A stretch of 64,000 bases of DNA from Melioribacteraceae bacterium (GCA_019638015.1 JAHBUP010000001.1:2326424-2390423), one strand, 5' to 3'; numbered from the stretch's first letter, positions 35,620 through 45,100 are shown. The notes: generated by a model not told the origin, from the sequence alone. Translations and numbers: made by a program.

Positions 35620-35893
35620 TTTGCTTTATTTCATTTAAAAGTACTTTATTCATATTCTGTCTAAGAGCCACTATATCAATTTTCCTTTGGAATAATTTTT
35701 CCAAATCATTCTTTATTCCAATTAAAGTAAACATTTCAGCCGGTTTCAATTTAACAAAAACGTCAATATCGCTCTGATTTGTGTAGTTGTTTTTCGCAAA
35801 TGAACCAAACAAACCTATCTGCTTAATTTTTTTATGATATTCAGATTCTTTTTTATAAGAACTTAATTTTTTTATAATTTCTTTTTGATTCAT
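35603..35893 (-). CDS. mntA: MntA-like minimal nucleotidyltransferase antitoxin
   Basis: A 96-residue minimal nucleotidyltransferase with GSFAKNNYTNQSDIDVFV: Gly30-Ser31, ten residues, then Asp42-x-Asp44, the exact GSX10DXD motif. It is expected to adenylylate HepT. It lies before hepT in the same orientation. Confidence 0.9.
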   Translation of the reverse strand: MNQKEIIKKLSSYKKESEYHKKIKQIGLFGSFAKNNYTNQSDIDVFVKLKPAEMFTLIGIKNDLEKLFQRKIDIVALRQNMNKVLLNEIKQNGIYA

Positions 35894-35950
35894 AGTATTA
35901 TCGCTCTTTAATGCTTAATAAATAAAATGTAATTGCTAACTTTTAGAATG

Positions 35951-36121
35951 CTACTTCCAGTCATCACGCAACTTTTTCTGCATCTTGAGAGGATCAACTT
36001 TCAGATTAATAGTCCCGCAATATTTTTTTAAGTCAATAGTCTTTTTCTTTTTACTACTTTTTTGAGAGAGTAATGAAAGTATTTCTTTTCTATGCATTCC
36101 CTTTTTAATAATTGTTACCAT
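35951..36121 (-). CDS. Small conserved-looking protein (56 aa)
   Basis: MVTIIKKGMHRKEILSLL, then KKYCGTINLKVDPLKMQKKL. Lysine-rich start and the KYCGTINLKxDPLxxQKKLRDxW ending recall short proteins encoded beside type II toxins in Bacteroidota-type genomes. I can assign no function. It is 57 bases upstream of mntA on the same strand and may be in that unit. Confidence 0.6.
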   Translation of the reverse strand: MVTIIKKGMHRKEILSLLSQKSSKKKKTIDLKKYCGTINLKVDPLKMQKKLRDDWK

Positions 36122-36291
36122 TTTGTTTCTCTATTTAATAATCAATATAATAAAAATATTAGGTCAGTTGCTATTTGGAGTAATTGTTTATTAACAGTTA
36201 TAATGCTGAATAGGTAGAAGATCGAATTTAGAATTTAGAATCATCCTATTGACTGGCGGATATTATAGAATAAAGTTTTTAGCTATCAGCT

Positions 36292-36348
36292 AATTCATAA
36301 TTCTAAATTCATAATCGTTAATTCTTAATTCATTATTTATAATTATAC
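36292..36348. repeat. Intergenic heptanucleotide tract (aattcNN)
   Basis: Units such as aattcat, aattcta and aattctt recur every seven bases. It is one of several distinct tracts in the 36122-36535 gap, which contains no gene. Confidence 0.65.
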
Positions 36349-36443
36349 TACTCAATCACTCTTCCTCTCAATGTTTAGGCTTTGAGAATATTGCCTGCAC
36401 TAATTCCTCGTTTTCAAAAGCGATTGGAGTGAGGGGTGAGGAA

Positions 36444-36480
36444 TGAGTACTGAGTATTGAGTATAGAGTATTGAGTTTAG
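36444..36480. repeat. Intergenic heptanucleotide tract (gagtatN)
   Basis: gagtact, gagtatt, gagtata, gagtatt and gagttta follow each other without spacing. Confidence 0.75.
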
Positions 36481-36500
36481 CATTTAGCTCTTAGCATATT

Positions 36501-36536
36501 CTTACTTCTTACCTCTTACTTCTTACTTCTAAATTC
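36501..36536. repeat. Intergenic heptanucleotide tract (cttNctt family)
   Basis: Repeated cttactt/acctctt/acttctt words with period seven end right at the wbpA stop. The same word family lies inside the epimerase gene at 29371-29405. Confidence 0.65.
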
Positions 36537-37927
36537 TACGCCTTATAAACATTCTCTCCCGTAAGAGCGTTTCGAGTATCCAGAATCAATTTTGAATTTT
36601 GAATTATTAGTTTAGAGTTCTCTTTATAAAAATCGTGGTCGGTACTTAATAGTACAACATCATATCTGCTGAGATTTTCGGCTGTAAGTTCTATACTTAT
36701 CATATCAAATTTATATTTACGCGACGGTGGTAATTTAGGAACGAATGGATCATTATAATCAACTTCTGCCCCTTTTGCTCTTAGAATCTCAATAAGCTTT
36801 AATGTCGGGGATTCTCTCATATCATCAATATTCTTTTTGTAGGCCGCCCCAAGAATCAATACCTTCGAACCGCTCAAAGATTTTTTCAGCTTCTCATTTA
36901 AGTAATCTCTCGTTCTCTCAACAACATAGTAGGGTTGAAATGTGTTAATCTCACCTGCCAGTTCAATGAACTTAGTTGAAATATCATACTCACGTGCTTT
37001 CCATGTAAGGTAAAACGGATCAATCGGAATACAATGCCCGCCTAATCCTGGACCCGGATAAAATGGATGATAACCAAATGGTTTTGTCTTTGCCGCCTCA
37101 ATAACTTCCCAAACATCAATCTCCATTCTATCAAAAACCATCTTTAGTTCATTAACGAGGGCAATATTAACCGATCGGTAGATATTCTCAAGCAGTTTTG
37201 TTGCTTCTGCAGCTCTGGGAGAAGATACGGGGACAGTTTTAACAATAACCAGATCGTATAATTTGCATGCAACTTCAAGACACGGTGGAGTTACACCGCC
37301 CACCACCTTAGGTATAGTGGCTGTTTCAAAATCGGGATTGTTGGGATCTTCACGCTCGGGAGAGAACGCGAGAAAAAAATCATGGCCGACTTTTAAGTTT
37401 ACATGTAAAGATTCCTCCCGCAACGGCGGGCAAGCACCCCCGCCAGGACGTGGGTTCGGAATGACAAGAGAATCATCCTGTTTATTTTCAAATAATGGGA
37501 GTAAGATTTCTTCGGTGGTGCCCGGATAGGTTGAACTTTCAAGCACTACCAACTGCCCTTTTCTTAAATATTGCGCTACTGTTATAGCTGAGTTCTCAAC
37601 ATAACTAATATCCGGTTCCCGGTGCTCATCGAGCGGAGTAGGAACGCAAATTAAAATAGCATCGCAAGAGGCTAGAAGTGAGAAGTCAGAGGTAGCCTCA
37701 AATAATTTTGAATCTACCGCCTTTTTAATTCTTTCAGAGGGAATGTGCTTTATATATGAAGCACCATTATTTAGTATTGGTATTTTCTTCTCATCGATAT
37801 CAAAACCTATAACCTTAATTCCCTTTTCAACGAATGTCAGTCCTAATGGGAGTCCAACGTAACCAAGACCGATGATGCCAATAATTACTGATTTGTCTTC
37901 AATTTTTTTAACTAAAGTTTCTTTCAT
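36536..37927 (-). CDS. wbpA: UDP-N-acetylglucosamine 6-dehydrogenase (WbpA) with in-frame insertion
   Basis: A 463-residue UDP-sugar dehydrogenase. The Rossmann motif is IIGIIGLGYVGLPLG, followed by CVPTPLDEHREPD, STYPGTTEE, the catalytic-Cys region PGPGLGGHCIPIDPFY and AYKKNIDDMRESP. It makes UDP-GlcNAc-uronate, feeding WlbA. Residues 148-177 form an extra segment (NKQDDSLVIPNPRPGGG...) where the family continues directly to LKVG, encoded by a dispersed-type repeat. The C-terminal SKLIIQNSKLI is coded by a short heptanucleotide run. Catalytic residues are present, so activity may survive. Confidence 0.92.
   Translation of the reverse strand: MKETLVKKIEDKSVIIGIIGLGYVGLPLGLTFVEKGIKVIGFDIDEKKIPILNNGASYIKHIPSERIKKAVDSKLFEATSDFSLLASCDAILICVPTPLDEHREPDISYVENSAITVAQYLRKGQLVVLESSTYPGTTEEILLPLFENKQDDSLVIPNPRPGGGACPPLREESLHVNLKVGHDFFLAFSPEREDPNNPDFETATIPKVVGGVTPPCLEVACKLYDLVIVKTVPVSSPRAAEATKLLENIYRSVNIALVNELKMVFDRMEIDVWEVIEAAKTKPFGYHPFYPGPGLGGHCIPIDPFYLTWKAREYDISTKFIELAGEINTFQPYYVVERTRDYLNEKLKKSLSGSKVLILGAAYKKNIDDMRESPTLKLIEILRAKGAEVDYNDPFVPKLPPSRKYKFDMISIELTAENLSRYDVVLLSTDHDFYKENSKLIIQNSKLILDTRNALTGENVYKA
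37397..37486. repeat. GTCATTCCGAA-type repeat inside wbpA
   Basis: On the coding strand the segment has GTCATTCCGAACCC near one end, a CCCGCCGTTGCGGG-like palindrome and GAGGAATCT near the other. An intergenic relative is at 63923-63957, where GGCACCCCGCC and GGATTCGGAATAACA occur in the same order on the plus strand. The insertion is exactly in frame and has no stop codon. Confidence 0.7.
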
Positions 37928-37939
37928 TAGAGGCCTATG

Positions 37940-38388
37940 TATTAATTAGAGATAATTTTGATAATAAGGATGAGTAAGGCATTTGTAGTCAGTAGTCATT
38001 TGTGGTTAATGGGTCATTAGTAGTCATTGGGTCATTTATCGTCATTTCGAATTTTTGATAGCAGTGAGGTCATTATTGGTATTTGAGAGCAGATCAGTTA
38101 TTTATTGTCATTTATAGTCATTAATGGTCATTGTTGGTATGTGATAGCTGTTTAGTCATTGGTAGTTATTATCGGTATTTGATAACAATTTAGTTATTTA
38201 TAGTCATTCATTGTTATTACACTAAATTACGACTAATAACGCGAAGCTAATGACAATTAAATGACGCGAAGCAAATGACGGAATGGGAAAGGAAAATCGT
38301 CATTTATAGTCATTGGTAGTGATTCATAGTCATTCAAGACACTCACAACCTAATGATGCGAAGCTAATGACAACCAATAACTACTCTT
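37940..38388. repeat. Intergenic array of degenerate gtcatt words
   Basis: The gap contains many gtcattNNNN words about ten bases apart, one degenerate copy of the 38-base unit near 38041-38070 and two GCGAAGCTAATG words. No coding potential was found. It is the same family as 33451-33766. Confidence 0.75.
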
Positions 38389-38802
38389 TTATTTAAACGC
38401 TATCCAGCTGCCCCCGGCAGCGTTGATTTTGGTATTGCCCCACACGACAATTTTCAGAACAAAACCATCTCTTGAAACTCCCGTGGCTTCTGTAGCGATT
38501 TTTAATCCTCTGGTTTCAAATTCTTGAGTGCCTTTAAGATTTGTATCGACCTCAAACTTTTCTCCTTGAAGATCAATCAAGCTGAGTGAGACGAGTACAA
38601 CCGGTTTTTCATTAAAGGGCTTTTCAAAATTAATTTCCACTATAGCTTCCCTCTTACCTTCATTAGCGTGAAGTGTAAAATTGGGAGTGGATTTATCGAC
38701 GAAGAATGTCCCGCCTTGAGTTTGGGCTTGGATATTGTTCGCGTGAATTATCATAATAAAAACAAATAGAGATATAGAATTAATTAAGTTTATTTTTTTC
38801 AT
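38389..38802 (-). CDS. Secreted H-type lectin domain protein
   Basis: A 137-residue protein. Residues 1-26 form a signal peptide (hydrophobic core ISLFVFIMIIHA, likely cleavage after QAQ). The rest fits the H-type lectin fold: INFEKPFNEKPVVLVSLSLID, a variable loop, then GFVLKIVVWGNTKINAAGGSW. H-type lectins bind GalNAc or related sugars in eukaryotic homologues; the bacterial ligand is unknown. It lies next to the polysaccharide locus but is separated from wbpA by a repeat array. Confidence 0.75.
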   Translation of the reverse strand: MKKINLINSISLFVFIMIIHANNIQAQTQGGTFFVDKSTPNFTLHANEGKREAIVEINFEKPFNEKPVVLVSLSLIDLQGEKFEVDTNLKGTQEFETRGLKIATEATGVSRDGFVLKIVVWGNTKINAAGGSWIAFK

Positions 38803-39000
38803 TGTAAACGCCTATTTATGGATGGCTTATAATTACTATCAATAATTTATGAGTAATATCAAAATTGCAAACACAGCTCCGCCGAGTAAGTCACATTACT
38901 TTAGAATAAAAATAAGATTTTTTCGGTAAGATTTCGATGCCCTCGAAATGCAAATTACAAATATGAATTTATAAAAAAATTGTTTAACTGTAAATTAAAA

Positions 39001-39029
39001 TTTTGTAAATAGTTTTAATTTTTACAAAA
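39001..39029. promoter_or_regulatory. Inverted repeat TTTTGTAAA / TTTACAAAA
   Basis: Perfect 9-base arms are separated by 11 bases in the gap between the divergent lectin gene and the small plus-strand gene. It could be an operator. No promoter boxes are clear. Confidence 0.4.
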
Positions 39030-39050
39030 ATATTTTTAGTAGAAGACTAG

Positions 39051-39066
39051 TTGTATAATTATACAA
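39051..39066. promoter_or_regulatory. 16-base perfect palindrome TTGTATAATTATACAA
   Basis: A perfect palindrome about 80 bases upstream of the small gene's likely start. Its symmetry and position suggest a dimeric repressor site, and TATAAT lies on both strands of it. This is inference only. Confidence 0.45.
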
Positions 39067-39147
39067 AAATAATTTTCGTTAACTAAAAATGATTTGAACA
39101 ATAGTATTTTTACTATTATATTGAAATGGGATCAAAGTGGGGGTCAT

Positions 39148-39378
39148 TTGAATAGAAAAGCTGTTCACACCGATAGCACTAACAGATTAATCAAAGGAAT
39201 AAGAATCGGTAATTCTTCTGTTAAGATATTTCAGAATAGTTCAGAGAAATATCTGGTAGTAATAAAGAAGTATAAATTGGGGATACATTATTCAACAGAA
39301 GAATTTATTGTAGAAGATTATTTCATAGCCGAAGATTATATCAATAGATTGAAGTTTGAAAATAGCATCTATTATTGA
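39148..39378 (+). CDS. Small protein, paralogue 1 (76 aa)
   Basis: A small unrecognised protein. It is strongly similar to the next gene: LIKGIRIGNSSVKIF, YLVVIKKYKLGIHY, EEFIVEDYFIAEDYI. The TTG at 39148 was chosen because it aligns with the start of the paralogue and follows GGGGG; an upstream TTG at 39094 would add 18 residues with no counterpart. No signal or membrane segment. Function unknown. Confidence 0.55.
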   Translation: MNRKAVHTDSTNRLIKGIRIGNSSVKIFQNSSEKYLVVIKKYKLGIHYSTEEFIVEDYFIAEDYINRLKFENSIYY

Positions 39379-39640
39379 TACGGATTAGTAAATTCTTTCT
39401 AAATAGTTTAAGATTTATGGTCTAATAATATATTTTCAAATAGCTAGATTTAACCAGTTTAACCTTTTTTATATGGTCGATGATTGAAGTATGGTTTCAG
39501 GTAACCTTAACATATATGAAAAGAATAAAAAAGTGATAGATATTTAGTCTTATAAACATTTAGTATGATGTTTTTTAATTTATTTTTTTTAAGTTCGCAA
39601 CAGTATTCATTTAGCAGTATTTTTTTAATGGGGCAATAAA

Positions 39641-39850
39641 TTGAAAGAGAGGGCTACTTTTGATGAATCGACCGATTTCATCAAAGGGATTAGGGTGGGA
39701 AGTAATTCCGCAAAAATTTACAAATACGAAGAAGGGAAATTTTTAGTTGTATTAAAAAAGTATTTCTTCGGGGTATGTTATTATCGGAATGAAATAATTG
39801 TGGAAGATTTTTTTACAGCAGAAGACTATATCAGAAATTTGAAAAAATAG
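39641..39850 (+). CDS. Small protein, paralogue 2 (69 aa)
   Basis: The partner of the previous gene: FIKGIRVGSNSAKIY, FLVVLKKYFFGVCYY, EIIVEDFFTAEDYIRNLKK. It starts at a TTG preceded by GGGG. Similarity covers the whole length while the 260-base gap between them is unrelated, so the amino-acid sequence appears conserved. No family is recognised. Confidence 0.6.
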   Translation: MKERATFDESTDFIKGIRVGSNSAKIYKYEEGKFLVVLKKYFFGVCYYRNEIIVEDFFTAEDYIRNLKK

Positions 39851-39949
39851 TTCTTCAACTAAAGTTATTCACAATTAATCAGCGTCATCCGATAATATTT
39901 AGGGGTGGAGTGTGCTTCGAGAGGAATTAAGAATGTAGAATCCGCCTCA

Positions 39950-40575
39950 ATACCGGCGGACAAGTCTGCCTCAATACCGGCGGACAAGTTTAGAATATTG
40001 AATGTAGAATATGGGTTCGTAAAGAAGAGGGTGTGCAGCTAAGAAGAATAACATTATAACTTCTACCTTGTCATTTCGGAGGAGTGCCTTTCCTTAAATT
40101 CAAGACGACTGAGAAATCTTTTCAGTTGATCACTTTAAAAATCAAAAAGATGTTAGTCATGTCGAGTTGGAGTGATATTAGTTATTGTTATCGAGACATG
40201 CGAAATGATCCTCATCCCTCGATAAACTCGGGATGACGAATTGATACCGCTACAAAACAAGCGGACAGGTCCGCCATAGAGCGGGTGGATAGACTTGACC
40301 ACCCAAAAAAAGTTTTTGTCATTTCGAAGAAGTTCAATTCCCTTTCATTCAAAACAACTGAGAAATCATTAACATTCTTGCAGCATCAAGATTTCTCGTC
40401 AGCCAATAATACCCAAGTGCAGTGCGGACTCGAAATGACAGTATGATTCGGTCATGAAATGGTTCCCGCCACACCCGCCAATCAACAGGGCGGGTAAACC
40501 TCGCCAAACAACAGGGCGGGTAAACCTCGCCAAACAACAGGGCGGGTAAAGAAACGGCGGGCATGCTTGACCGCT
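39950..40575. repeat. Repeat-rich intergenic region upstream of vapB
   Basis: No gene. It holds two GCGGACAAG-type palindromic copies near 39955-39990 and one near 40259, two copies of a GTCATTTCG...ACTGAGAAATC repeat (40071-40125 and 40319-40375) and, at 40499-40550, two exact 26-base tandem units containing CAACAGGGCGGGTAAA. The segment 40447-40570 matches 63744-63822 closely. 40576-40690 is AT-rich with the vapB leader. Confidence 0.8.
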
Positions 40576-40690
40576 GATGAACGCCCCGCTATAATGTAAA
40601 CAGCTCTATAGGCATATTGGTAATATCGACATTATTTGACATACGTTATTTTTATCGATATTTTATTTGTAGAAGATTATCGGAGAATAT

Positions 40691-40897
40691 ATGACAACTG
40701 TCAAAATATCACCCAAGTATCAAGTTGTAATACCAAAAGAAATTCGTAATAAATTAAAACTAAAACCTGGTCAAAGGATGCAGATTTTTCAATTTGGGGA
40801 GAGAATTGAATTTATCCCTCTCAAAAATATTAAGGAATCACGTGGTTTTCTGAAAGGGATGGACACCAATCTCTCCAGAGAGGAGGATAGACTATGA
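40691..40897 (+). CDS. vapB: AbrB/MazE-type antitoxin (VapB-like)
   Basis: A 68-residue SpoVT/AbrB-fold protein: VKISPKYQVVIPKEIRNKLK and LKPGQRMQIFQFGERIEF. It has a GGAG site seven bases upstream. It binds DNA and neutralises the PIN toxin encoded immediately downstream, with a 4-base ATGA overlap, the classical antitoxin-first order. Confidence 0.9.
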   Translation: MTTVKISPKYQVVIPKEIRNKLKLKPGQRMQIFQFGERIEFIPLKNIKESRGFLKGMDTNLSREEDRL

Positions 40898-41268
40898 ATT
40901 TGGTTGATTCATCCGGTTGGTTAGAATATTTAACCGATGGTAAAAACGCTAAATTTTTTGCCCCTGCAATTGAAAATACTGACGAACTGATTGTATCTGT
41001 CATTAATATCTACGAAGTATATAAAAAGGTACTTGCAGAAAAAGATGAAAACATTGCAATACAAGTCGTAGGTTTAATGCAACAAGCTAAAGTTATTGAT
41101 GTAACTCCTTTGATAGCTATTCAAGCAGCAAAATTCAGTCATGAATTGAAAATACCAATGGCTGATAGTATTATTTACACGACAGCGGTAATGAATGATT
41201 CTGTTGTTTGGACGCAAGATATTGATTTTAAGAATTTGCATGGAGTGAAGTATAATAAAAAGAATTAG
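40894..41268 (+). CDS. vapC: PIN-domain ribonuclease toxin (VapC-like)
   Basis: A 124-residue PIN-domain protein. The acidic residues are Asp5 (NLVDSSGW), Glu41 (NIYEVYKKV), Asp91 (MADSIIY) and Asp109 or Asp111 (TQDIDF), completing the metal site. It is expected to cleave RNA and to be held by the VapB-like protein. Confidence 0.91.
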   Translation: MNLVDSSGWLEYLTDGKNAKFFAPAIENTDELIVSVINIYEVYKKVLAEKDENIAIQVVGLMQQAKVIDVTPLIAIQAAKFSHELKIPMADSIIYTTAVMNDSVVWTQDIDFKNLHGVKYNKKN

Positions 41269-41450
41269 TTACTTGTTATTAATCAACTATGGCATAACTA
41301 GGTACTGAGTTTTAAAGAAAAGTTTATTATAAAAATGTTAAAAAACTAAATGCATGTTTTAAGAAGTTAAATGAGGCTCTAAAAGTTTTTAGTAAGCTTC
41401 TTTTCTCAAATCAACTGAGAGAAGATAAATGGTTTTTTCAAGTGCATCAA

Positions 41451-41900
41451 TTACATAGAAACTCTATATTTTCCAATTCTATAACGCCAAGTTTCTGATT
41501 TGTAGTCCATTAATTTTTTGATATTGTTGTCGTAGTGTGGCTCTTCTTTTAATTGAGGGTAAATATGTTGAAGTAATTTCCTTTCAATGAAGATTTGATC
41601 CCTCTTTGTGATTTTTGTTATCTTCTTAAGAAATTCATCAGTTTCAAAGATTTGATAATTATTCAAAAATCGTCCCTTTTTTGACTTCATATCAACCAAA
41701 CCACGCTTCAGACTTTTATTCAGTTCTGAATTGCTGCGAATTTCTTCCATCTCAAATTCATCAACGAATACATTATGCTCTATGAATCTATTGACAGCAG
41801 TTTCAATAAAATTAGAAATAGGTCTATTATCTCTATCTGCTAATTTCCTAAATACCTTATAATTTTCTTCGTTTAATCGAAGAGTAATTGTTTTGGACAT
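41451..41900 (-). CDS. Fused RHH antitoxin - RelE toxin, frameshifted at the 3' end
   Basis: Residues about 1-80 are a ribbon-helix-helix antitoxin (MSKTITLRLNEENYKVFRKL); residues about 82-149 are a RelE-type toxin (IFETDEFLKKITKITKRD, QLKEEPHYDNNIKKL, WRYRIGKYRV). These are usually two genes; here one frame joins them without a stop. The toxin ends abruptly at RVSM. One base downstream in another frame the normal toxin end continues (FYVIDALEKTIYLLSVDLRK) to a stop at 41389, so a single T is missing near 41460. The toxin is probably inactive. Confidence 0.8.
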   Translation of the reverse strand: MSKTITLRLNEENYKVFRKLADRDNRPISNFIETAVNRFIEHNVFVDEFEMEEIRSNSELNKSLKRGLVDMKSKKGRFLNNYQIFETDEFLKKITKITKRDQIFIERKLLQHIYPQLKEEPHYDNNIKKLMDYKSETWRYRIGKYRVSM

Positions 41901-41910
41901 AAATACCCTC

Positions 41911-41951
41911 GGTGAATATTTTTTATTTTATTACATTCTCATGTATTCACC
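41911..41951. promoter_or_regulatory. Inverted repeat GGTGAATA / TATTCACC
   Basis: Perfect 8-base arms separated by 25 bases, immediately upstream of the RHH-RelE start at 41900. Candidate autoregulatory operator for the RHH domain. Confidence 0.4.
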
Positions 41952-42136
41952 TCAGTCGAAATATTCAAGAACATTTTTATGACAAAAAACCAATTATGTT
42001 ATCCCTAAAAAGTGCAATGGAATAATCTTACCCATTGTAGAGTACCAATAGTTTAGTTACATACTTCCATCTGCTATTCTCAAATTCAATAAGGAAGTCC
42101 CCCCAACCCAAAAGGACTTCACTTCTTCGAAAAATC

Positions 42137-45100
42137 CTATTTCATCAATATCATCTTTTTAACAGAGACAAATTCACCGGCTTGTAGTCGGTAAAAATAA
42201 ACTCCATTAGATAATCTATTTAACTCATCATTCATTATAAATTTTACATTATAAATTCCCGGATATTGTTCCTCATTATCGACTAATTGAGCAACATTTC
42301 TCCCCAAGAGGTCATATACAATTAGGTTCACGTTACTGATTTTAGCAATATGATAACTAATTATAGTTTCCGGGTTAAAAGGATTTGGATAATTTTGAGA
42401 GAGTAAAAATTCTTTTGGTAAAAATTTCTCAAGTTCAATATCAGTTGGTGTAAGCATTACTTCTATTTCATTACTCTCCTCTGAGAATAAATTCTTAGAG
42501 TAGGCTTTTATTCTGAAGAAGTATTTTTTATTGTACTCTAGATTTTTGACAACAGCGAAATTCTCATCTTTTTTGGTTCTTTGAATTTCAGCAAAGTGAG
42601 CACCGGTTGTAATTCTTACCTCAATTAAAAAACCATCTTCAAGTGAGGAGTTGTCATCCCACTGGAGTTCAATACCGTTCAATGAATTAATCTTATACTT
42701 TAGGTTAGTCGGGGGTTTAATTGCATAATTTGCAGTTAAAGGTTTTTGTAGAGATAAATCAGAAATTCCAACTTCATTAAATGAAGCCACACGATAAGTA
42801 TAAGTATACCCTTCTTGAGTTGTTTGATCAATGAATTCATTTTGATCAGCTCCAATAACGGCAATAGCTTCCTCATCAGCAAAATTGGTTGTTGGTGAGA
42901 CATGTAAAGAAATTCTGAGAGATGTTCTATAAACAATAAACCCATTTGCCTTACCGCTCGGATCCTTCCAGCTAACTTTAATCTGTCCTCCAAAAATATA
43001 TTCGATCCTTAAATCCACCGGAGGAGTTAAATTTGTGGCAGTTGTGCCGGGAGCTAAAACCTCGACATACTTAGTCAGTATGTTACTACCCTCATTGTAA
43101 TCATCAAAATATTGGATATCGATTCTTTTCCTTTTATTAAGAGATCTCGTTCCACCATCGGTTAAATAATAAATTCCTTTTTGAGCCAGCTTTATCAATT
43201 CTTGGGGAGCTTTACCATTCTCTATTATTTTTAACCTGCCCTGTTGCTGCAGGAATTCCGATGTTATATTAGGAGAGTTTTGATTTCCTAATATATCCTC
43301 ATCGCTAGAATGGTTTTCACTTACTTTTAATTCTAGTGCTGCTGTTAGACGCAGATTTCGATCATCATTAATAGAGAGATTGGGTAGAAGATTAAGAGGG
43401 GCTTGACCAATATAGTATTTTAAGTTTATCGGGCTGTTATTATCGCTAATTACCGGAGCCGAATTAACCGATGTAAAAGTTAAATCTCTTGAGAGAACAT
43501 TACTGGAATCCTCATCAATTAACACCAGTGAAATTGAGCATGCCGGAACCCCATCAAGCTTATACGGATCGCCAAGATATTGCAATTTAATACCGCGAAG
43601 AAAATTAGTTGTAATACTTGCCCCCCCCGGAGAGTATACTAATCGTAATTGAAGTCCATCACGTTCAAGATATTGAAAATGTGCAAAACTAGTAACTCTT
43701 TCATATGTTAATTTAAATTTTCGTTTAATTGAATCGGGCTCCGAATCGGCGTGTACTCTAAATATTGCTTCTTTAACGCGAGTGTTTTCTCTTGAACCAA
43801 TATCTAATTCATTAACAATTTGAACTGGTGCTGATCCTTCAATAATATTGAGGGGGGTCTTCCACTCATCGGATAAAATAACTCTTCTTTCAACCGGCTC
43901 AACTATTATTTCTACTAAGTTATCTCTATAGGTTAAATTGGGTTTATTCAGGGTAATTCTGAATAAATATTTTGTTTCCTTTAAAAGGCTAGGTACCTGC
44001 CACAGATGGAACCTTGATGAAAAACTCAGATCTGCATTTGTAAGCCACCAAGTAGAGCCATTATCAGTTGACAGTTCTAATCGAAAACGTTCAAAGGAAC
44101 CTATCTGGTATCCCTCCTCTCTCCACTCAAAGCGAACTGTCTCCCCTTTTTTGAACCTTGCACCATTTGCTGGTGAAGTAAAGCTTAATTCCGGATATTT
44201 TATTTGTAATAAGTTTGAATGACAAAAAACATTTGCGTCATTATCAGCTTCGGCTCTAAAGATAAGATTTTGAGTAATCTGTTCCGGAACAATCCAGTCG
44301 CAACTTCCCCTATGTTGGTCATTGCCATTTAGAGTTAAGTTACTGAAATTACCTATTGATGTCCATGTAGAGCCTGCGTCAATTGAATAACTGATTTTAA
44401 CTTTTTGAACTAGATCATCAGTATTCCAGTAAATATTAATATGATCACCGACAAATAAGATACTTTGTATTTCCCGCAGCGATACTTTAGGATTTTTTAT
44501 AGTGATACTTTTATATTTATAGGTATCGGGATTGTCGATATCGGAAATCCTCAAAACATAAAACCCACTTCTAACATCAGGAACAGTCCAATTAAAGTTT
44601 CCCGAATAAATTGGGGATGTTGCAGAATTAACAGTAGCAATTTCATTATCGGAATTAATAAATGGGCCGTAAGTAATTATTACATTCGAAACATTTAAAC
44701 TGGTCCATTTTATAGGCACAACACTACCTCCGAAAACGACTTGATTATTTGTAGGTGATTCAATAACAATTTCTCTTCCGAAGGCAATTGATAATTCAAA
44801 GACCGATTTATAATAGGTAGGCATACTTGCATCAGATATCTGCAATCGAGCATTGTTAATCCCAATCAATGATTTAGGTACATTCCAAATAAATTCACCG
44901 CTTTCGGCAGGATAATTATCAACCAACTCAATAATTCCATGGCTAGGAGTGTATAATTCAATTTTAATTTTCTCTACTTCAGGATCAACTAAATCCCATT
45001 TAATAGTAAATGATTTTTCAGCAATAATCACCTCTCGAAAAGAGGGGGAAGTAATCTTGAATGGATGAGGTTTAACTAAAACACTTACAACATCCCGCTC

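Noticed and set aside
37665..37695. Possible heptanucleotide tract at wbpA residues about 78-88
   Set aside because: The period is seven, but ATSDFSLL is a normal part of the family, so the match may be coincidental.
40349..40564. 71-residue minus-strand frame
   Set aside because: It lies wholly within dispersed repeats; the related frame at 63736-63981 comes from the same repeat family.
42736..42993. 85-residue minus-strand frame
   Set aside because: Out-of-frame shadow inside the giant secreted protein gene.
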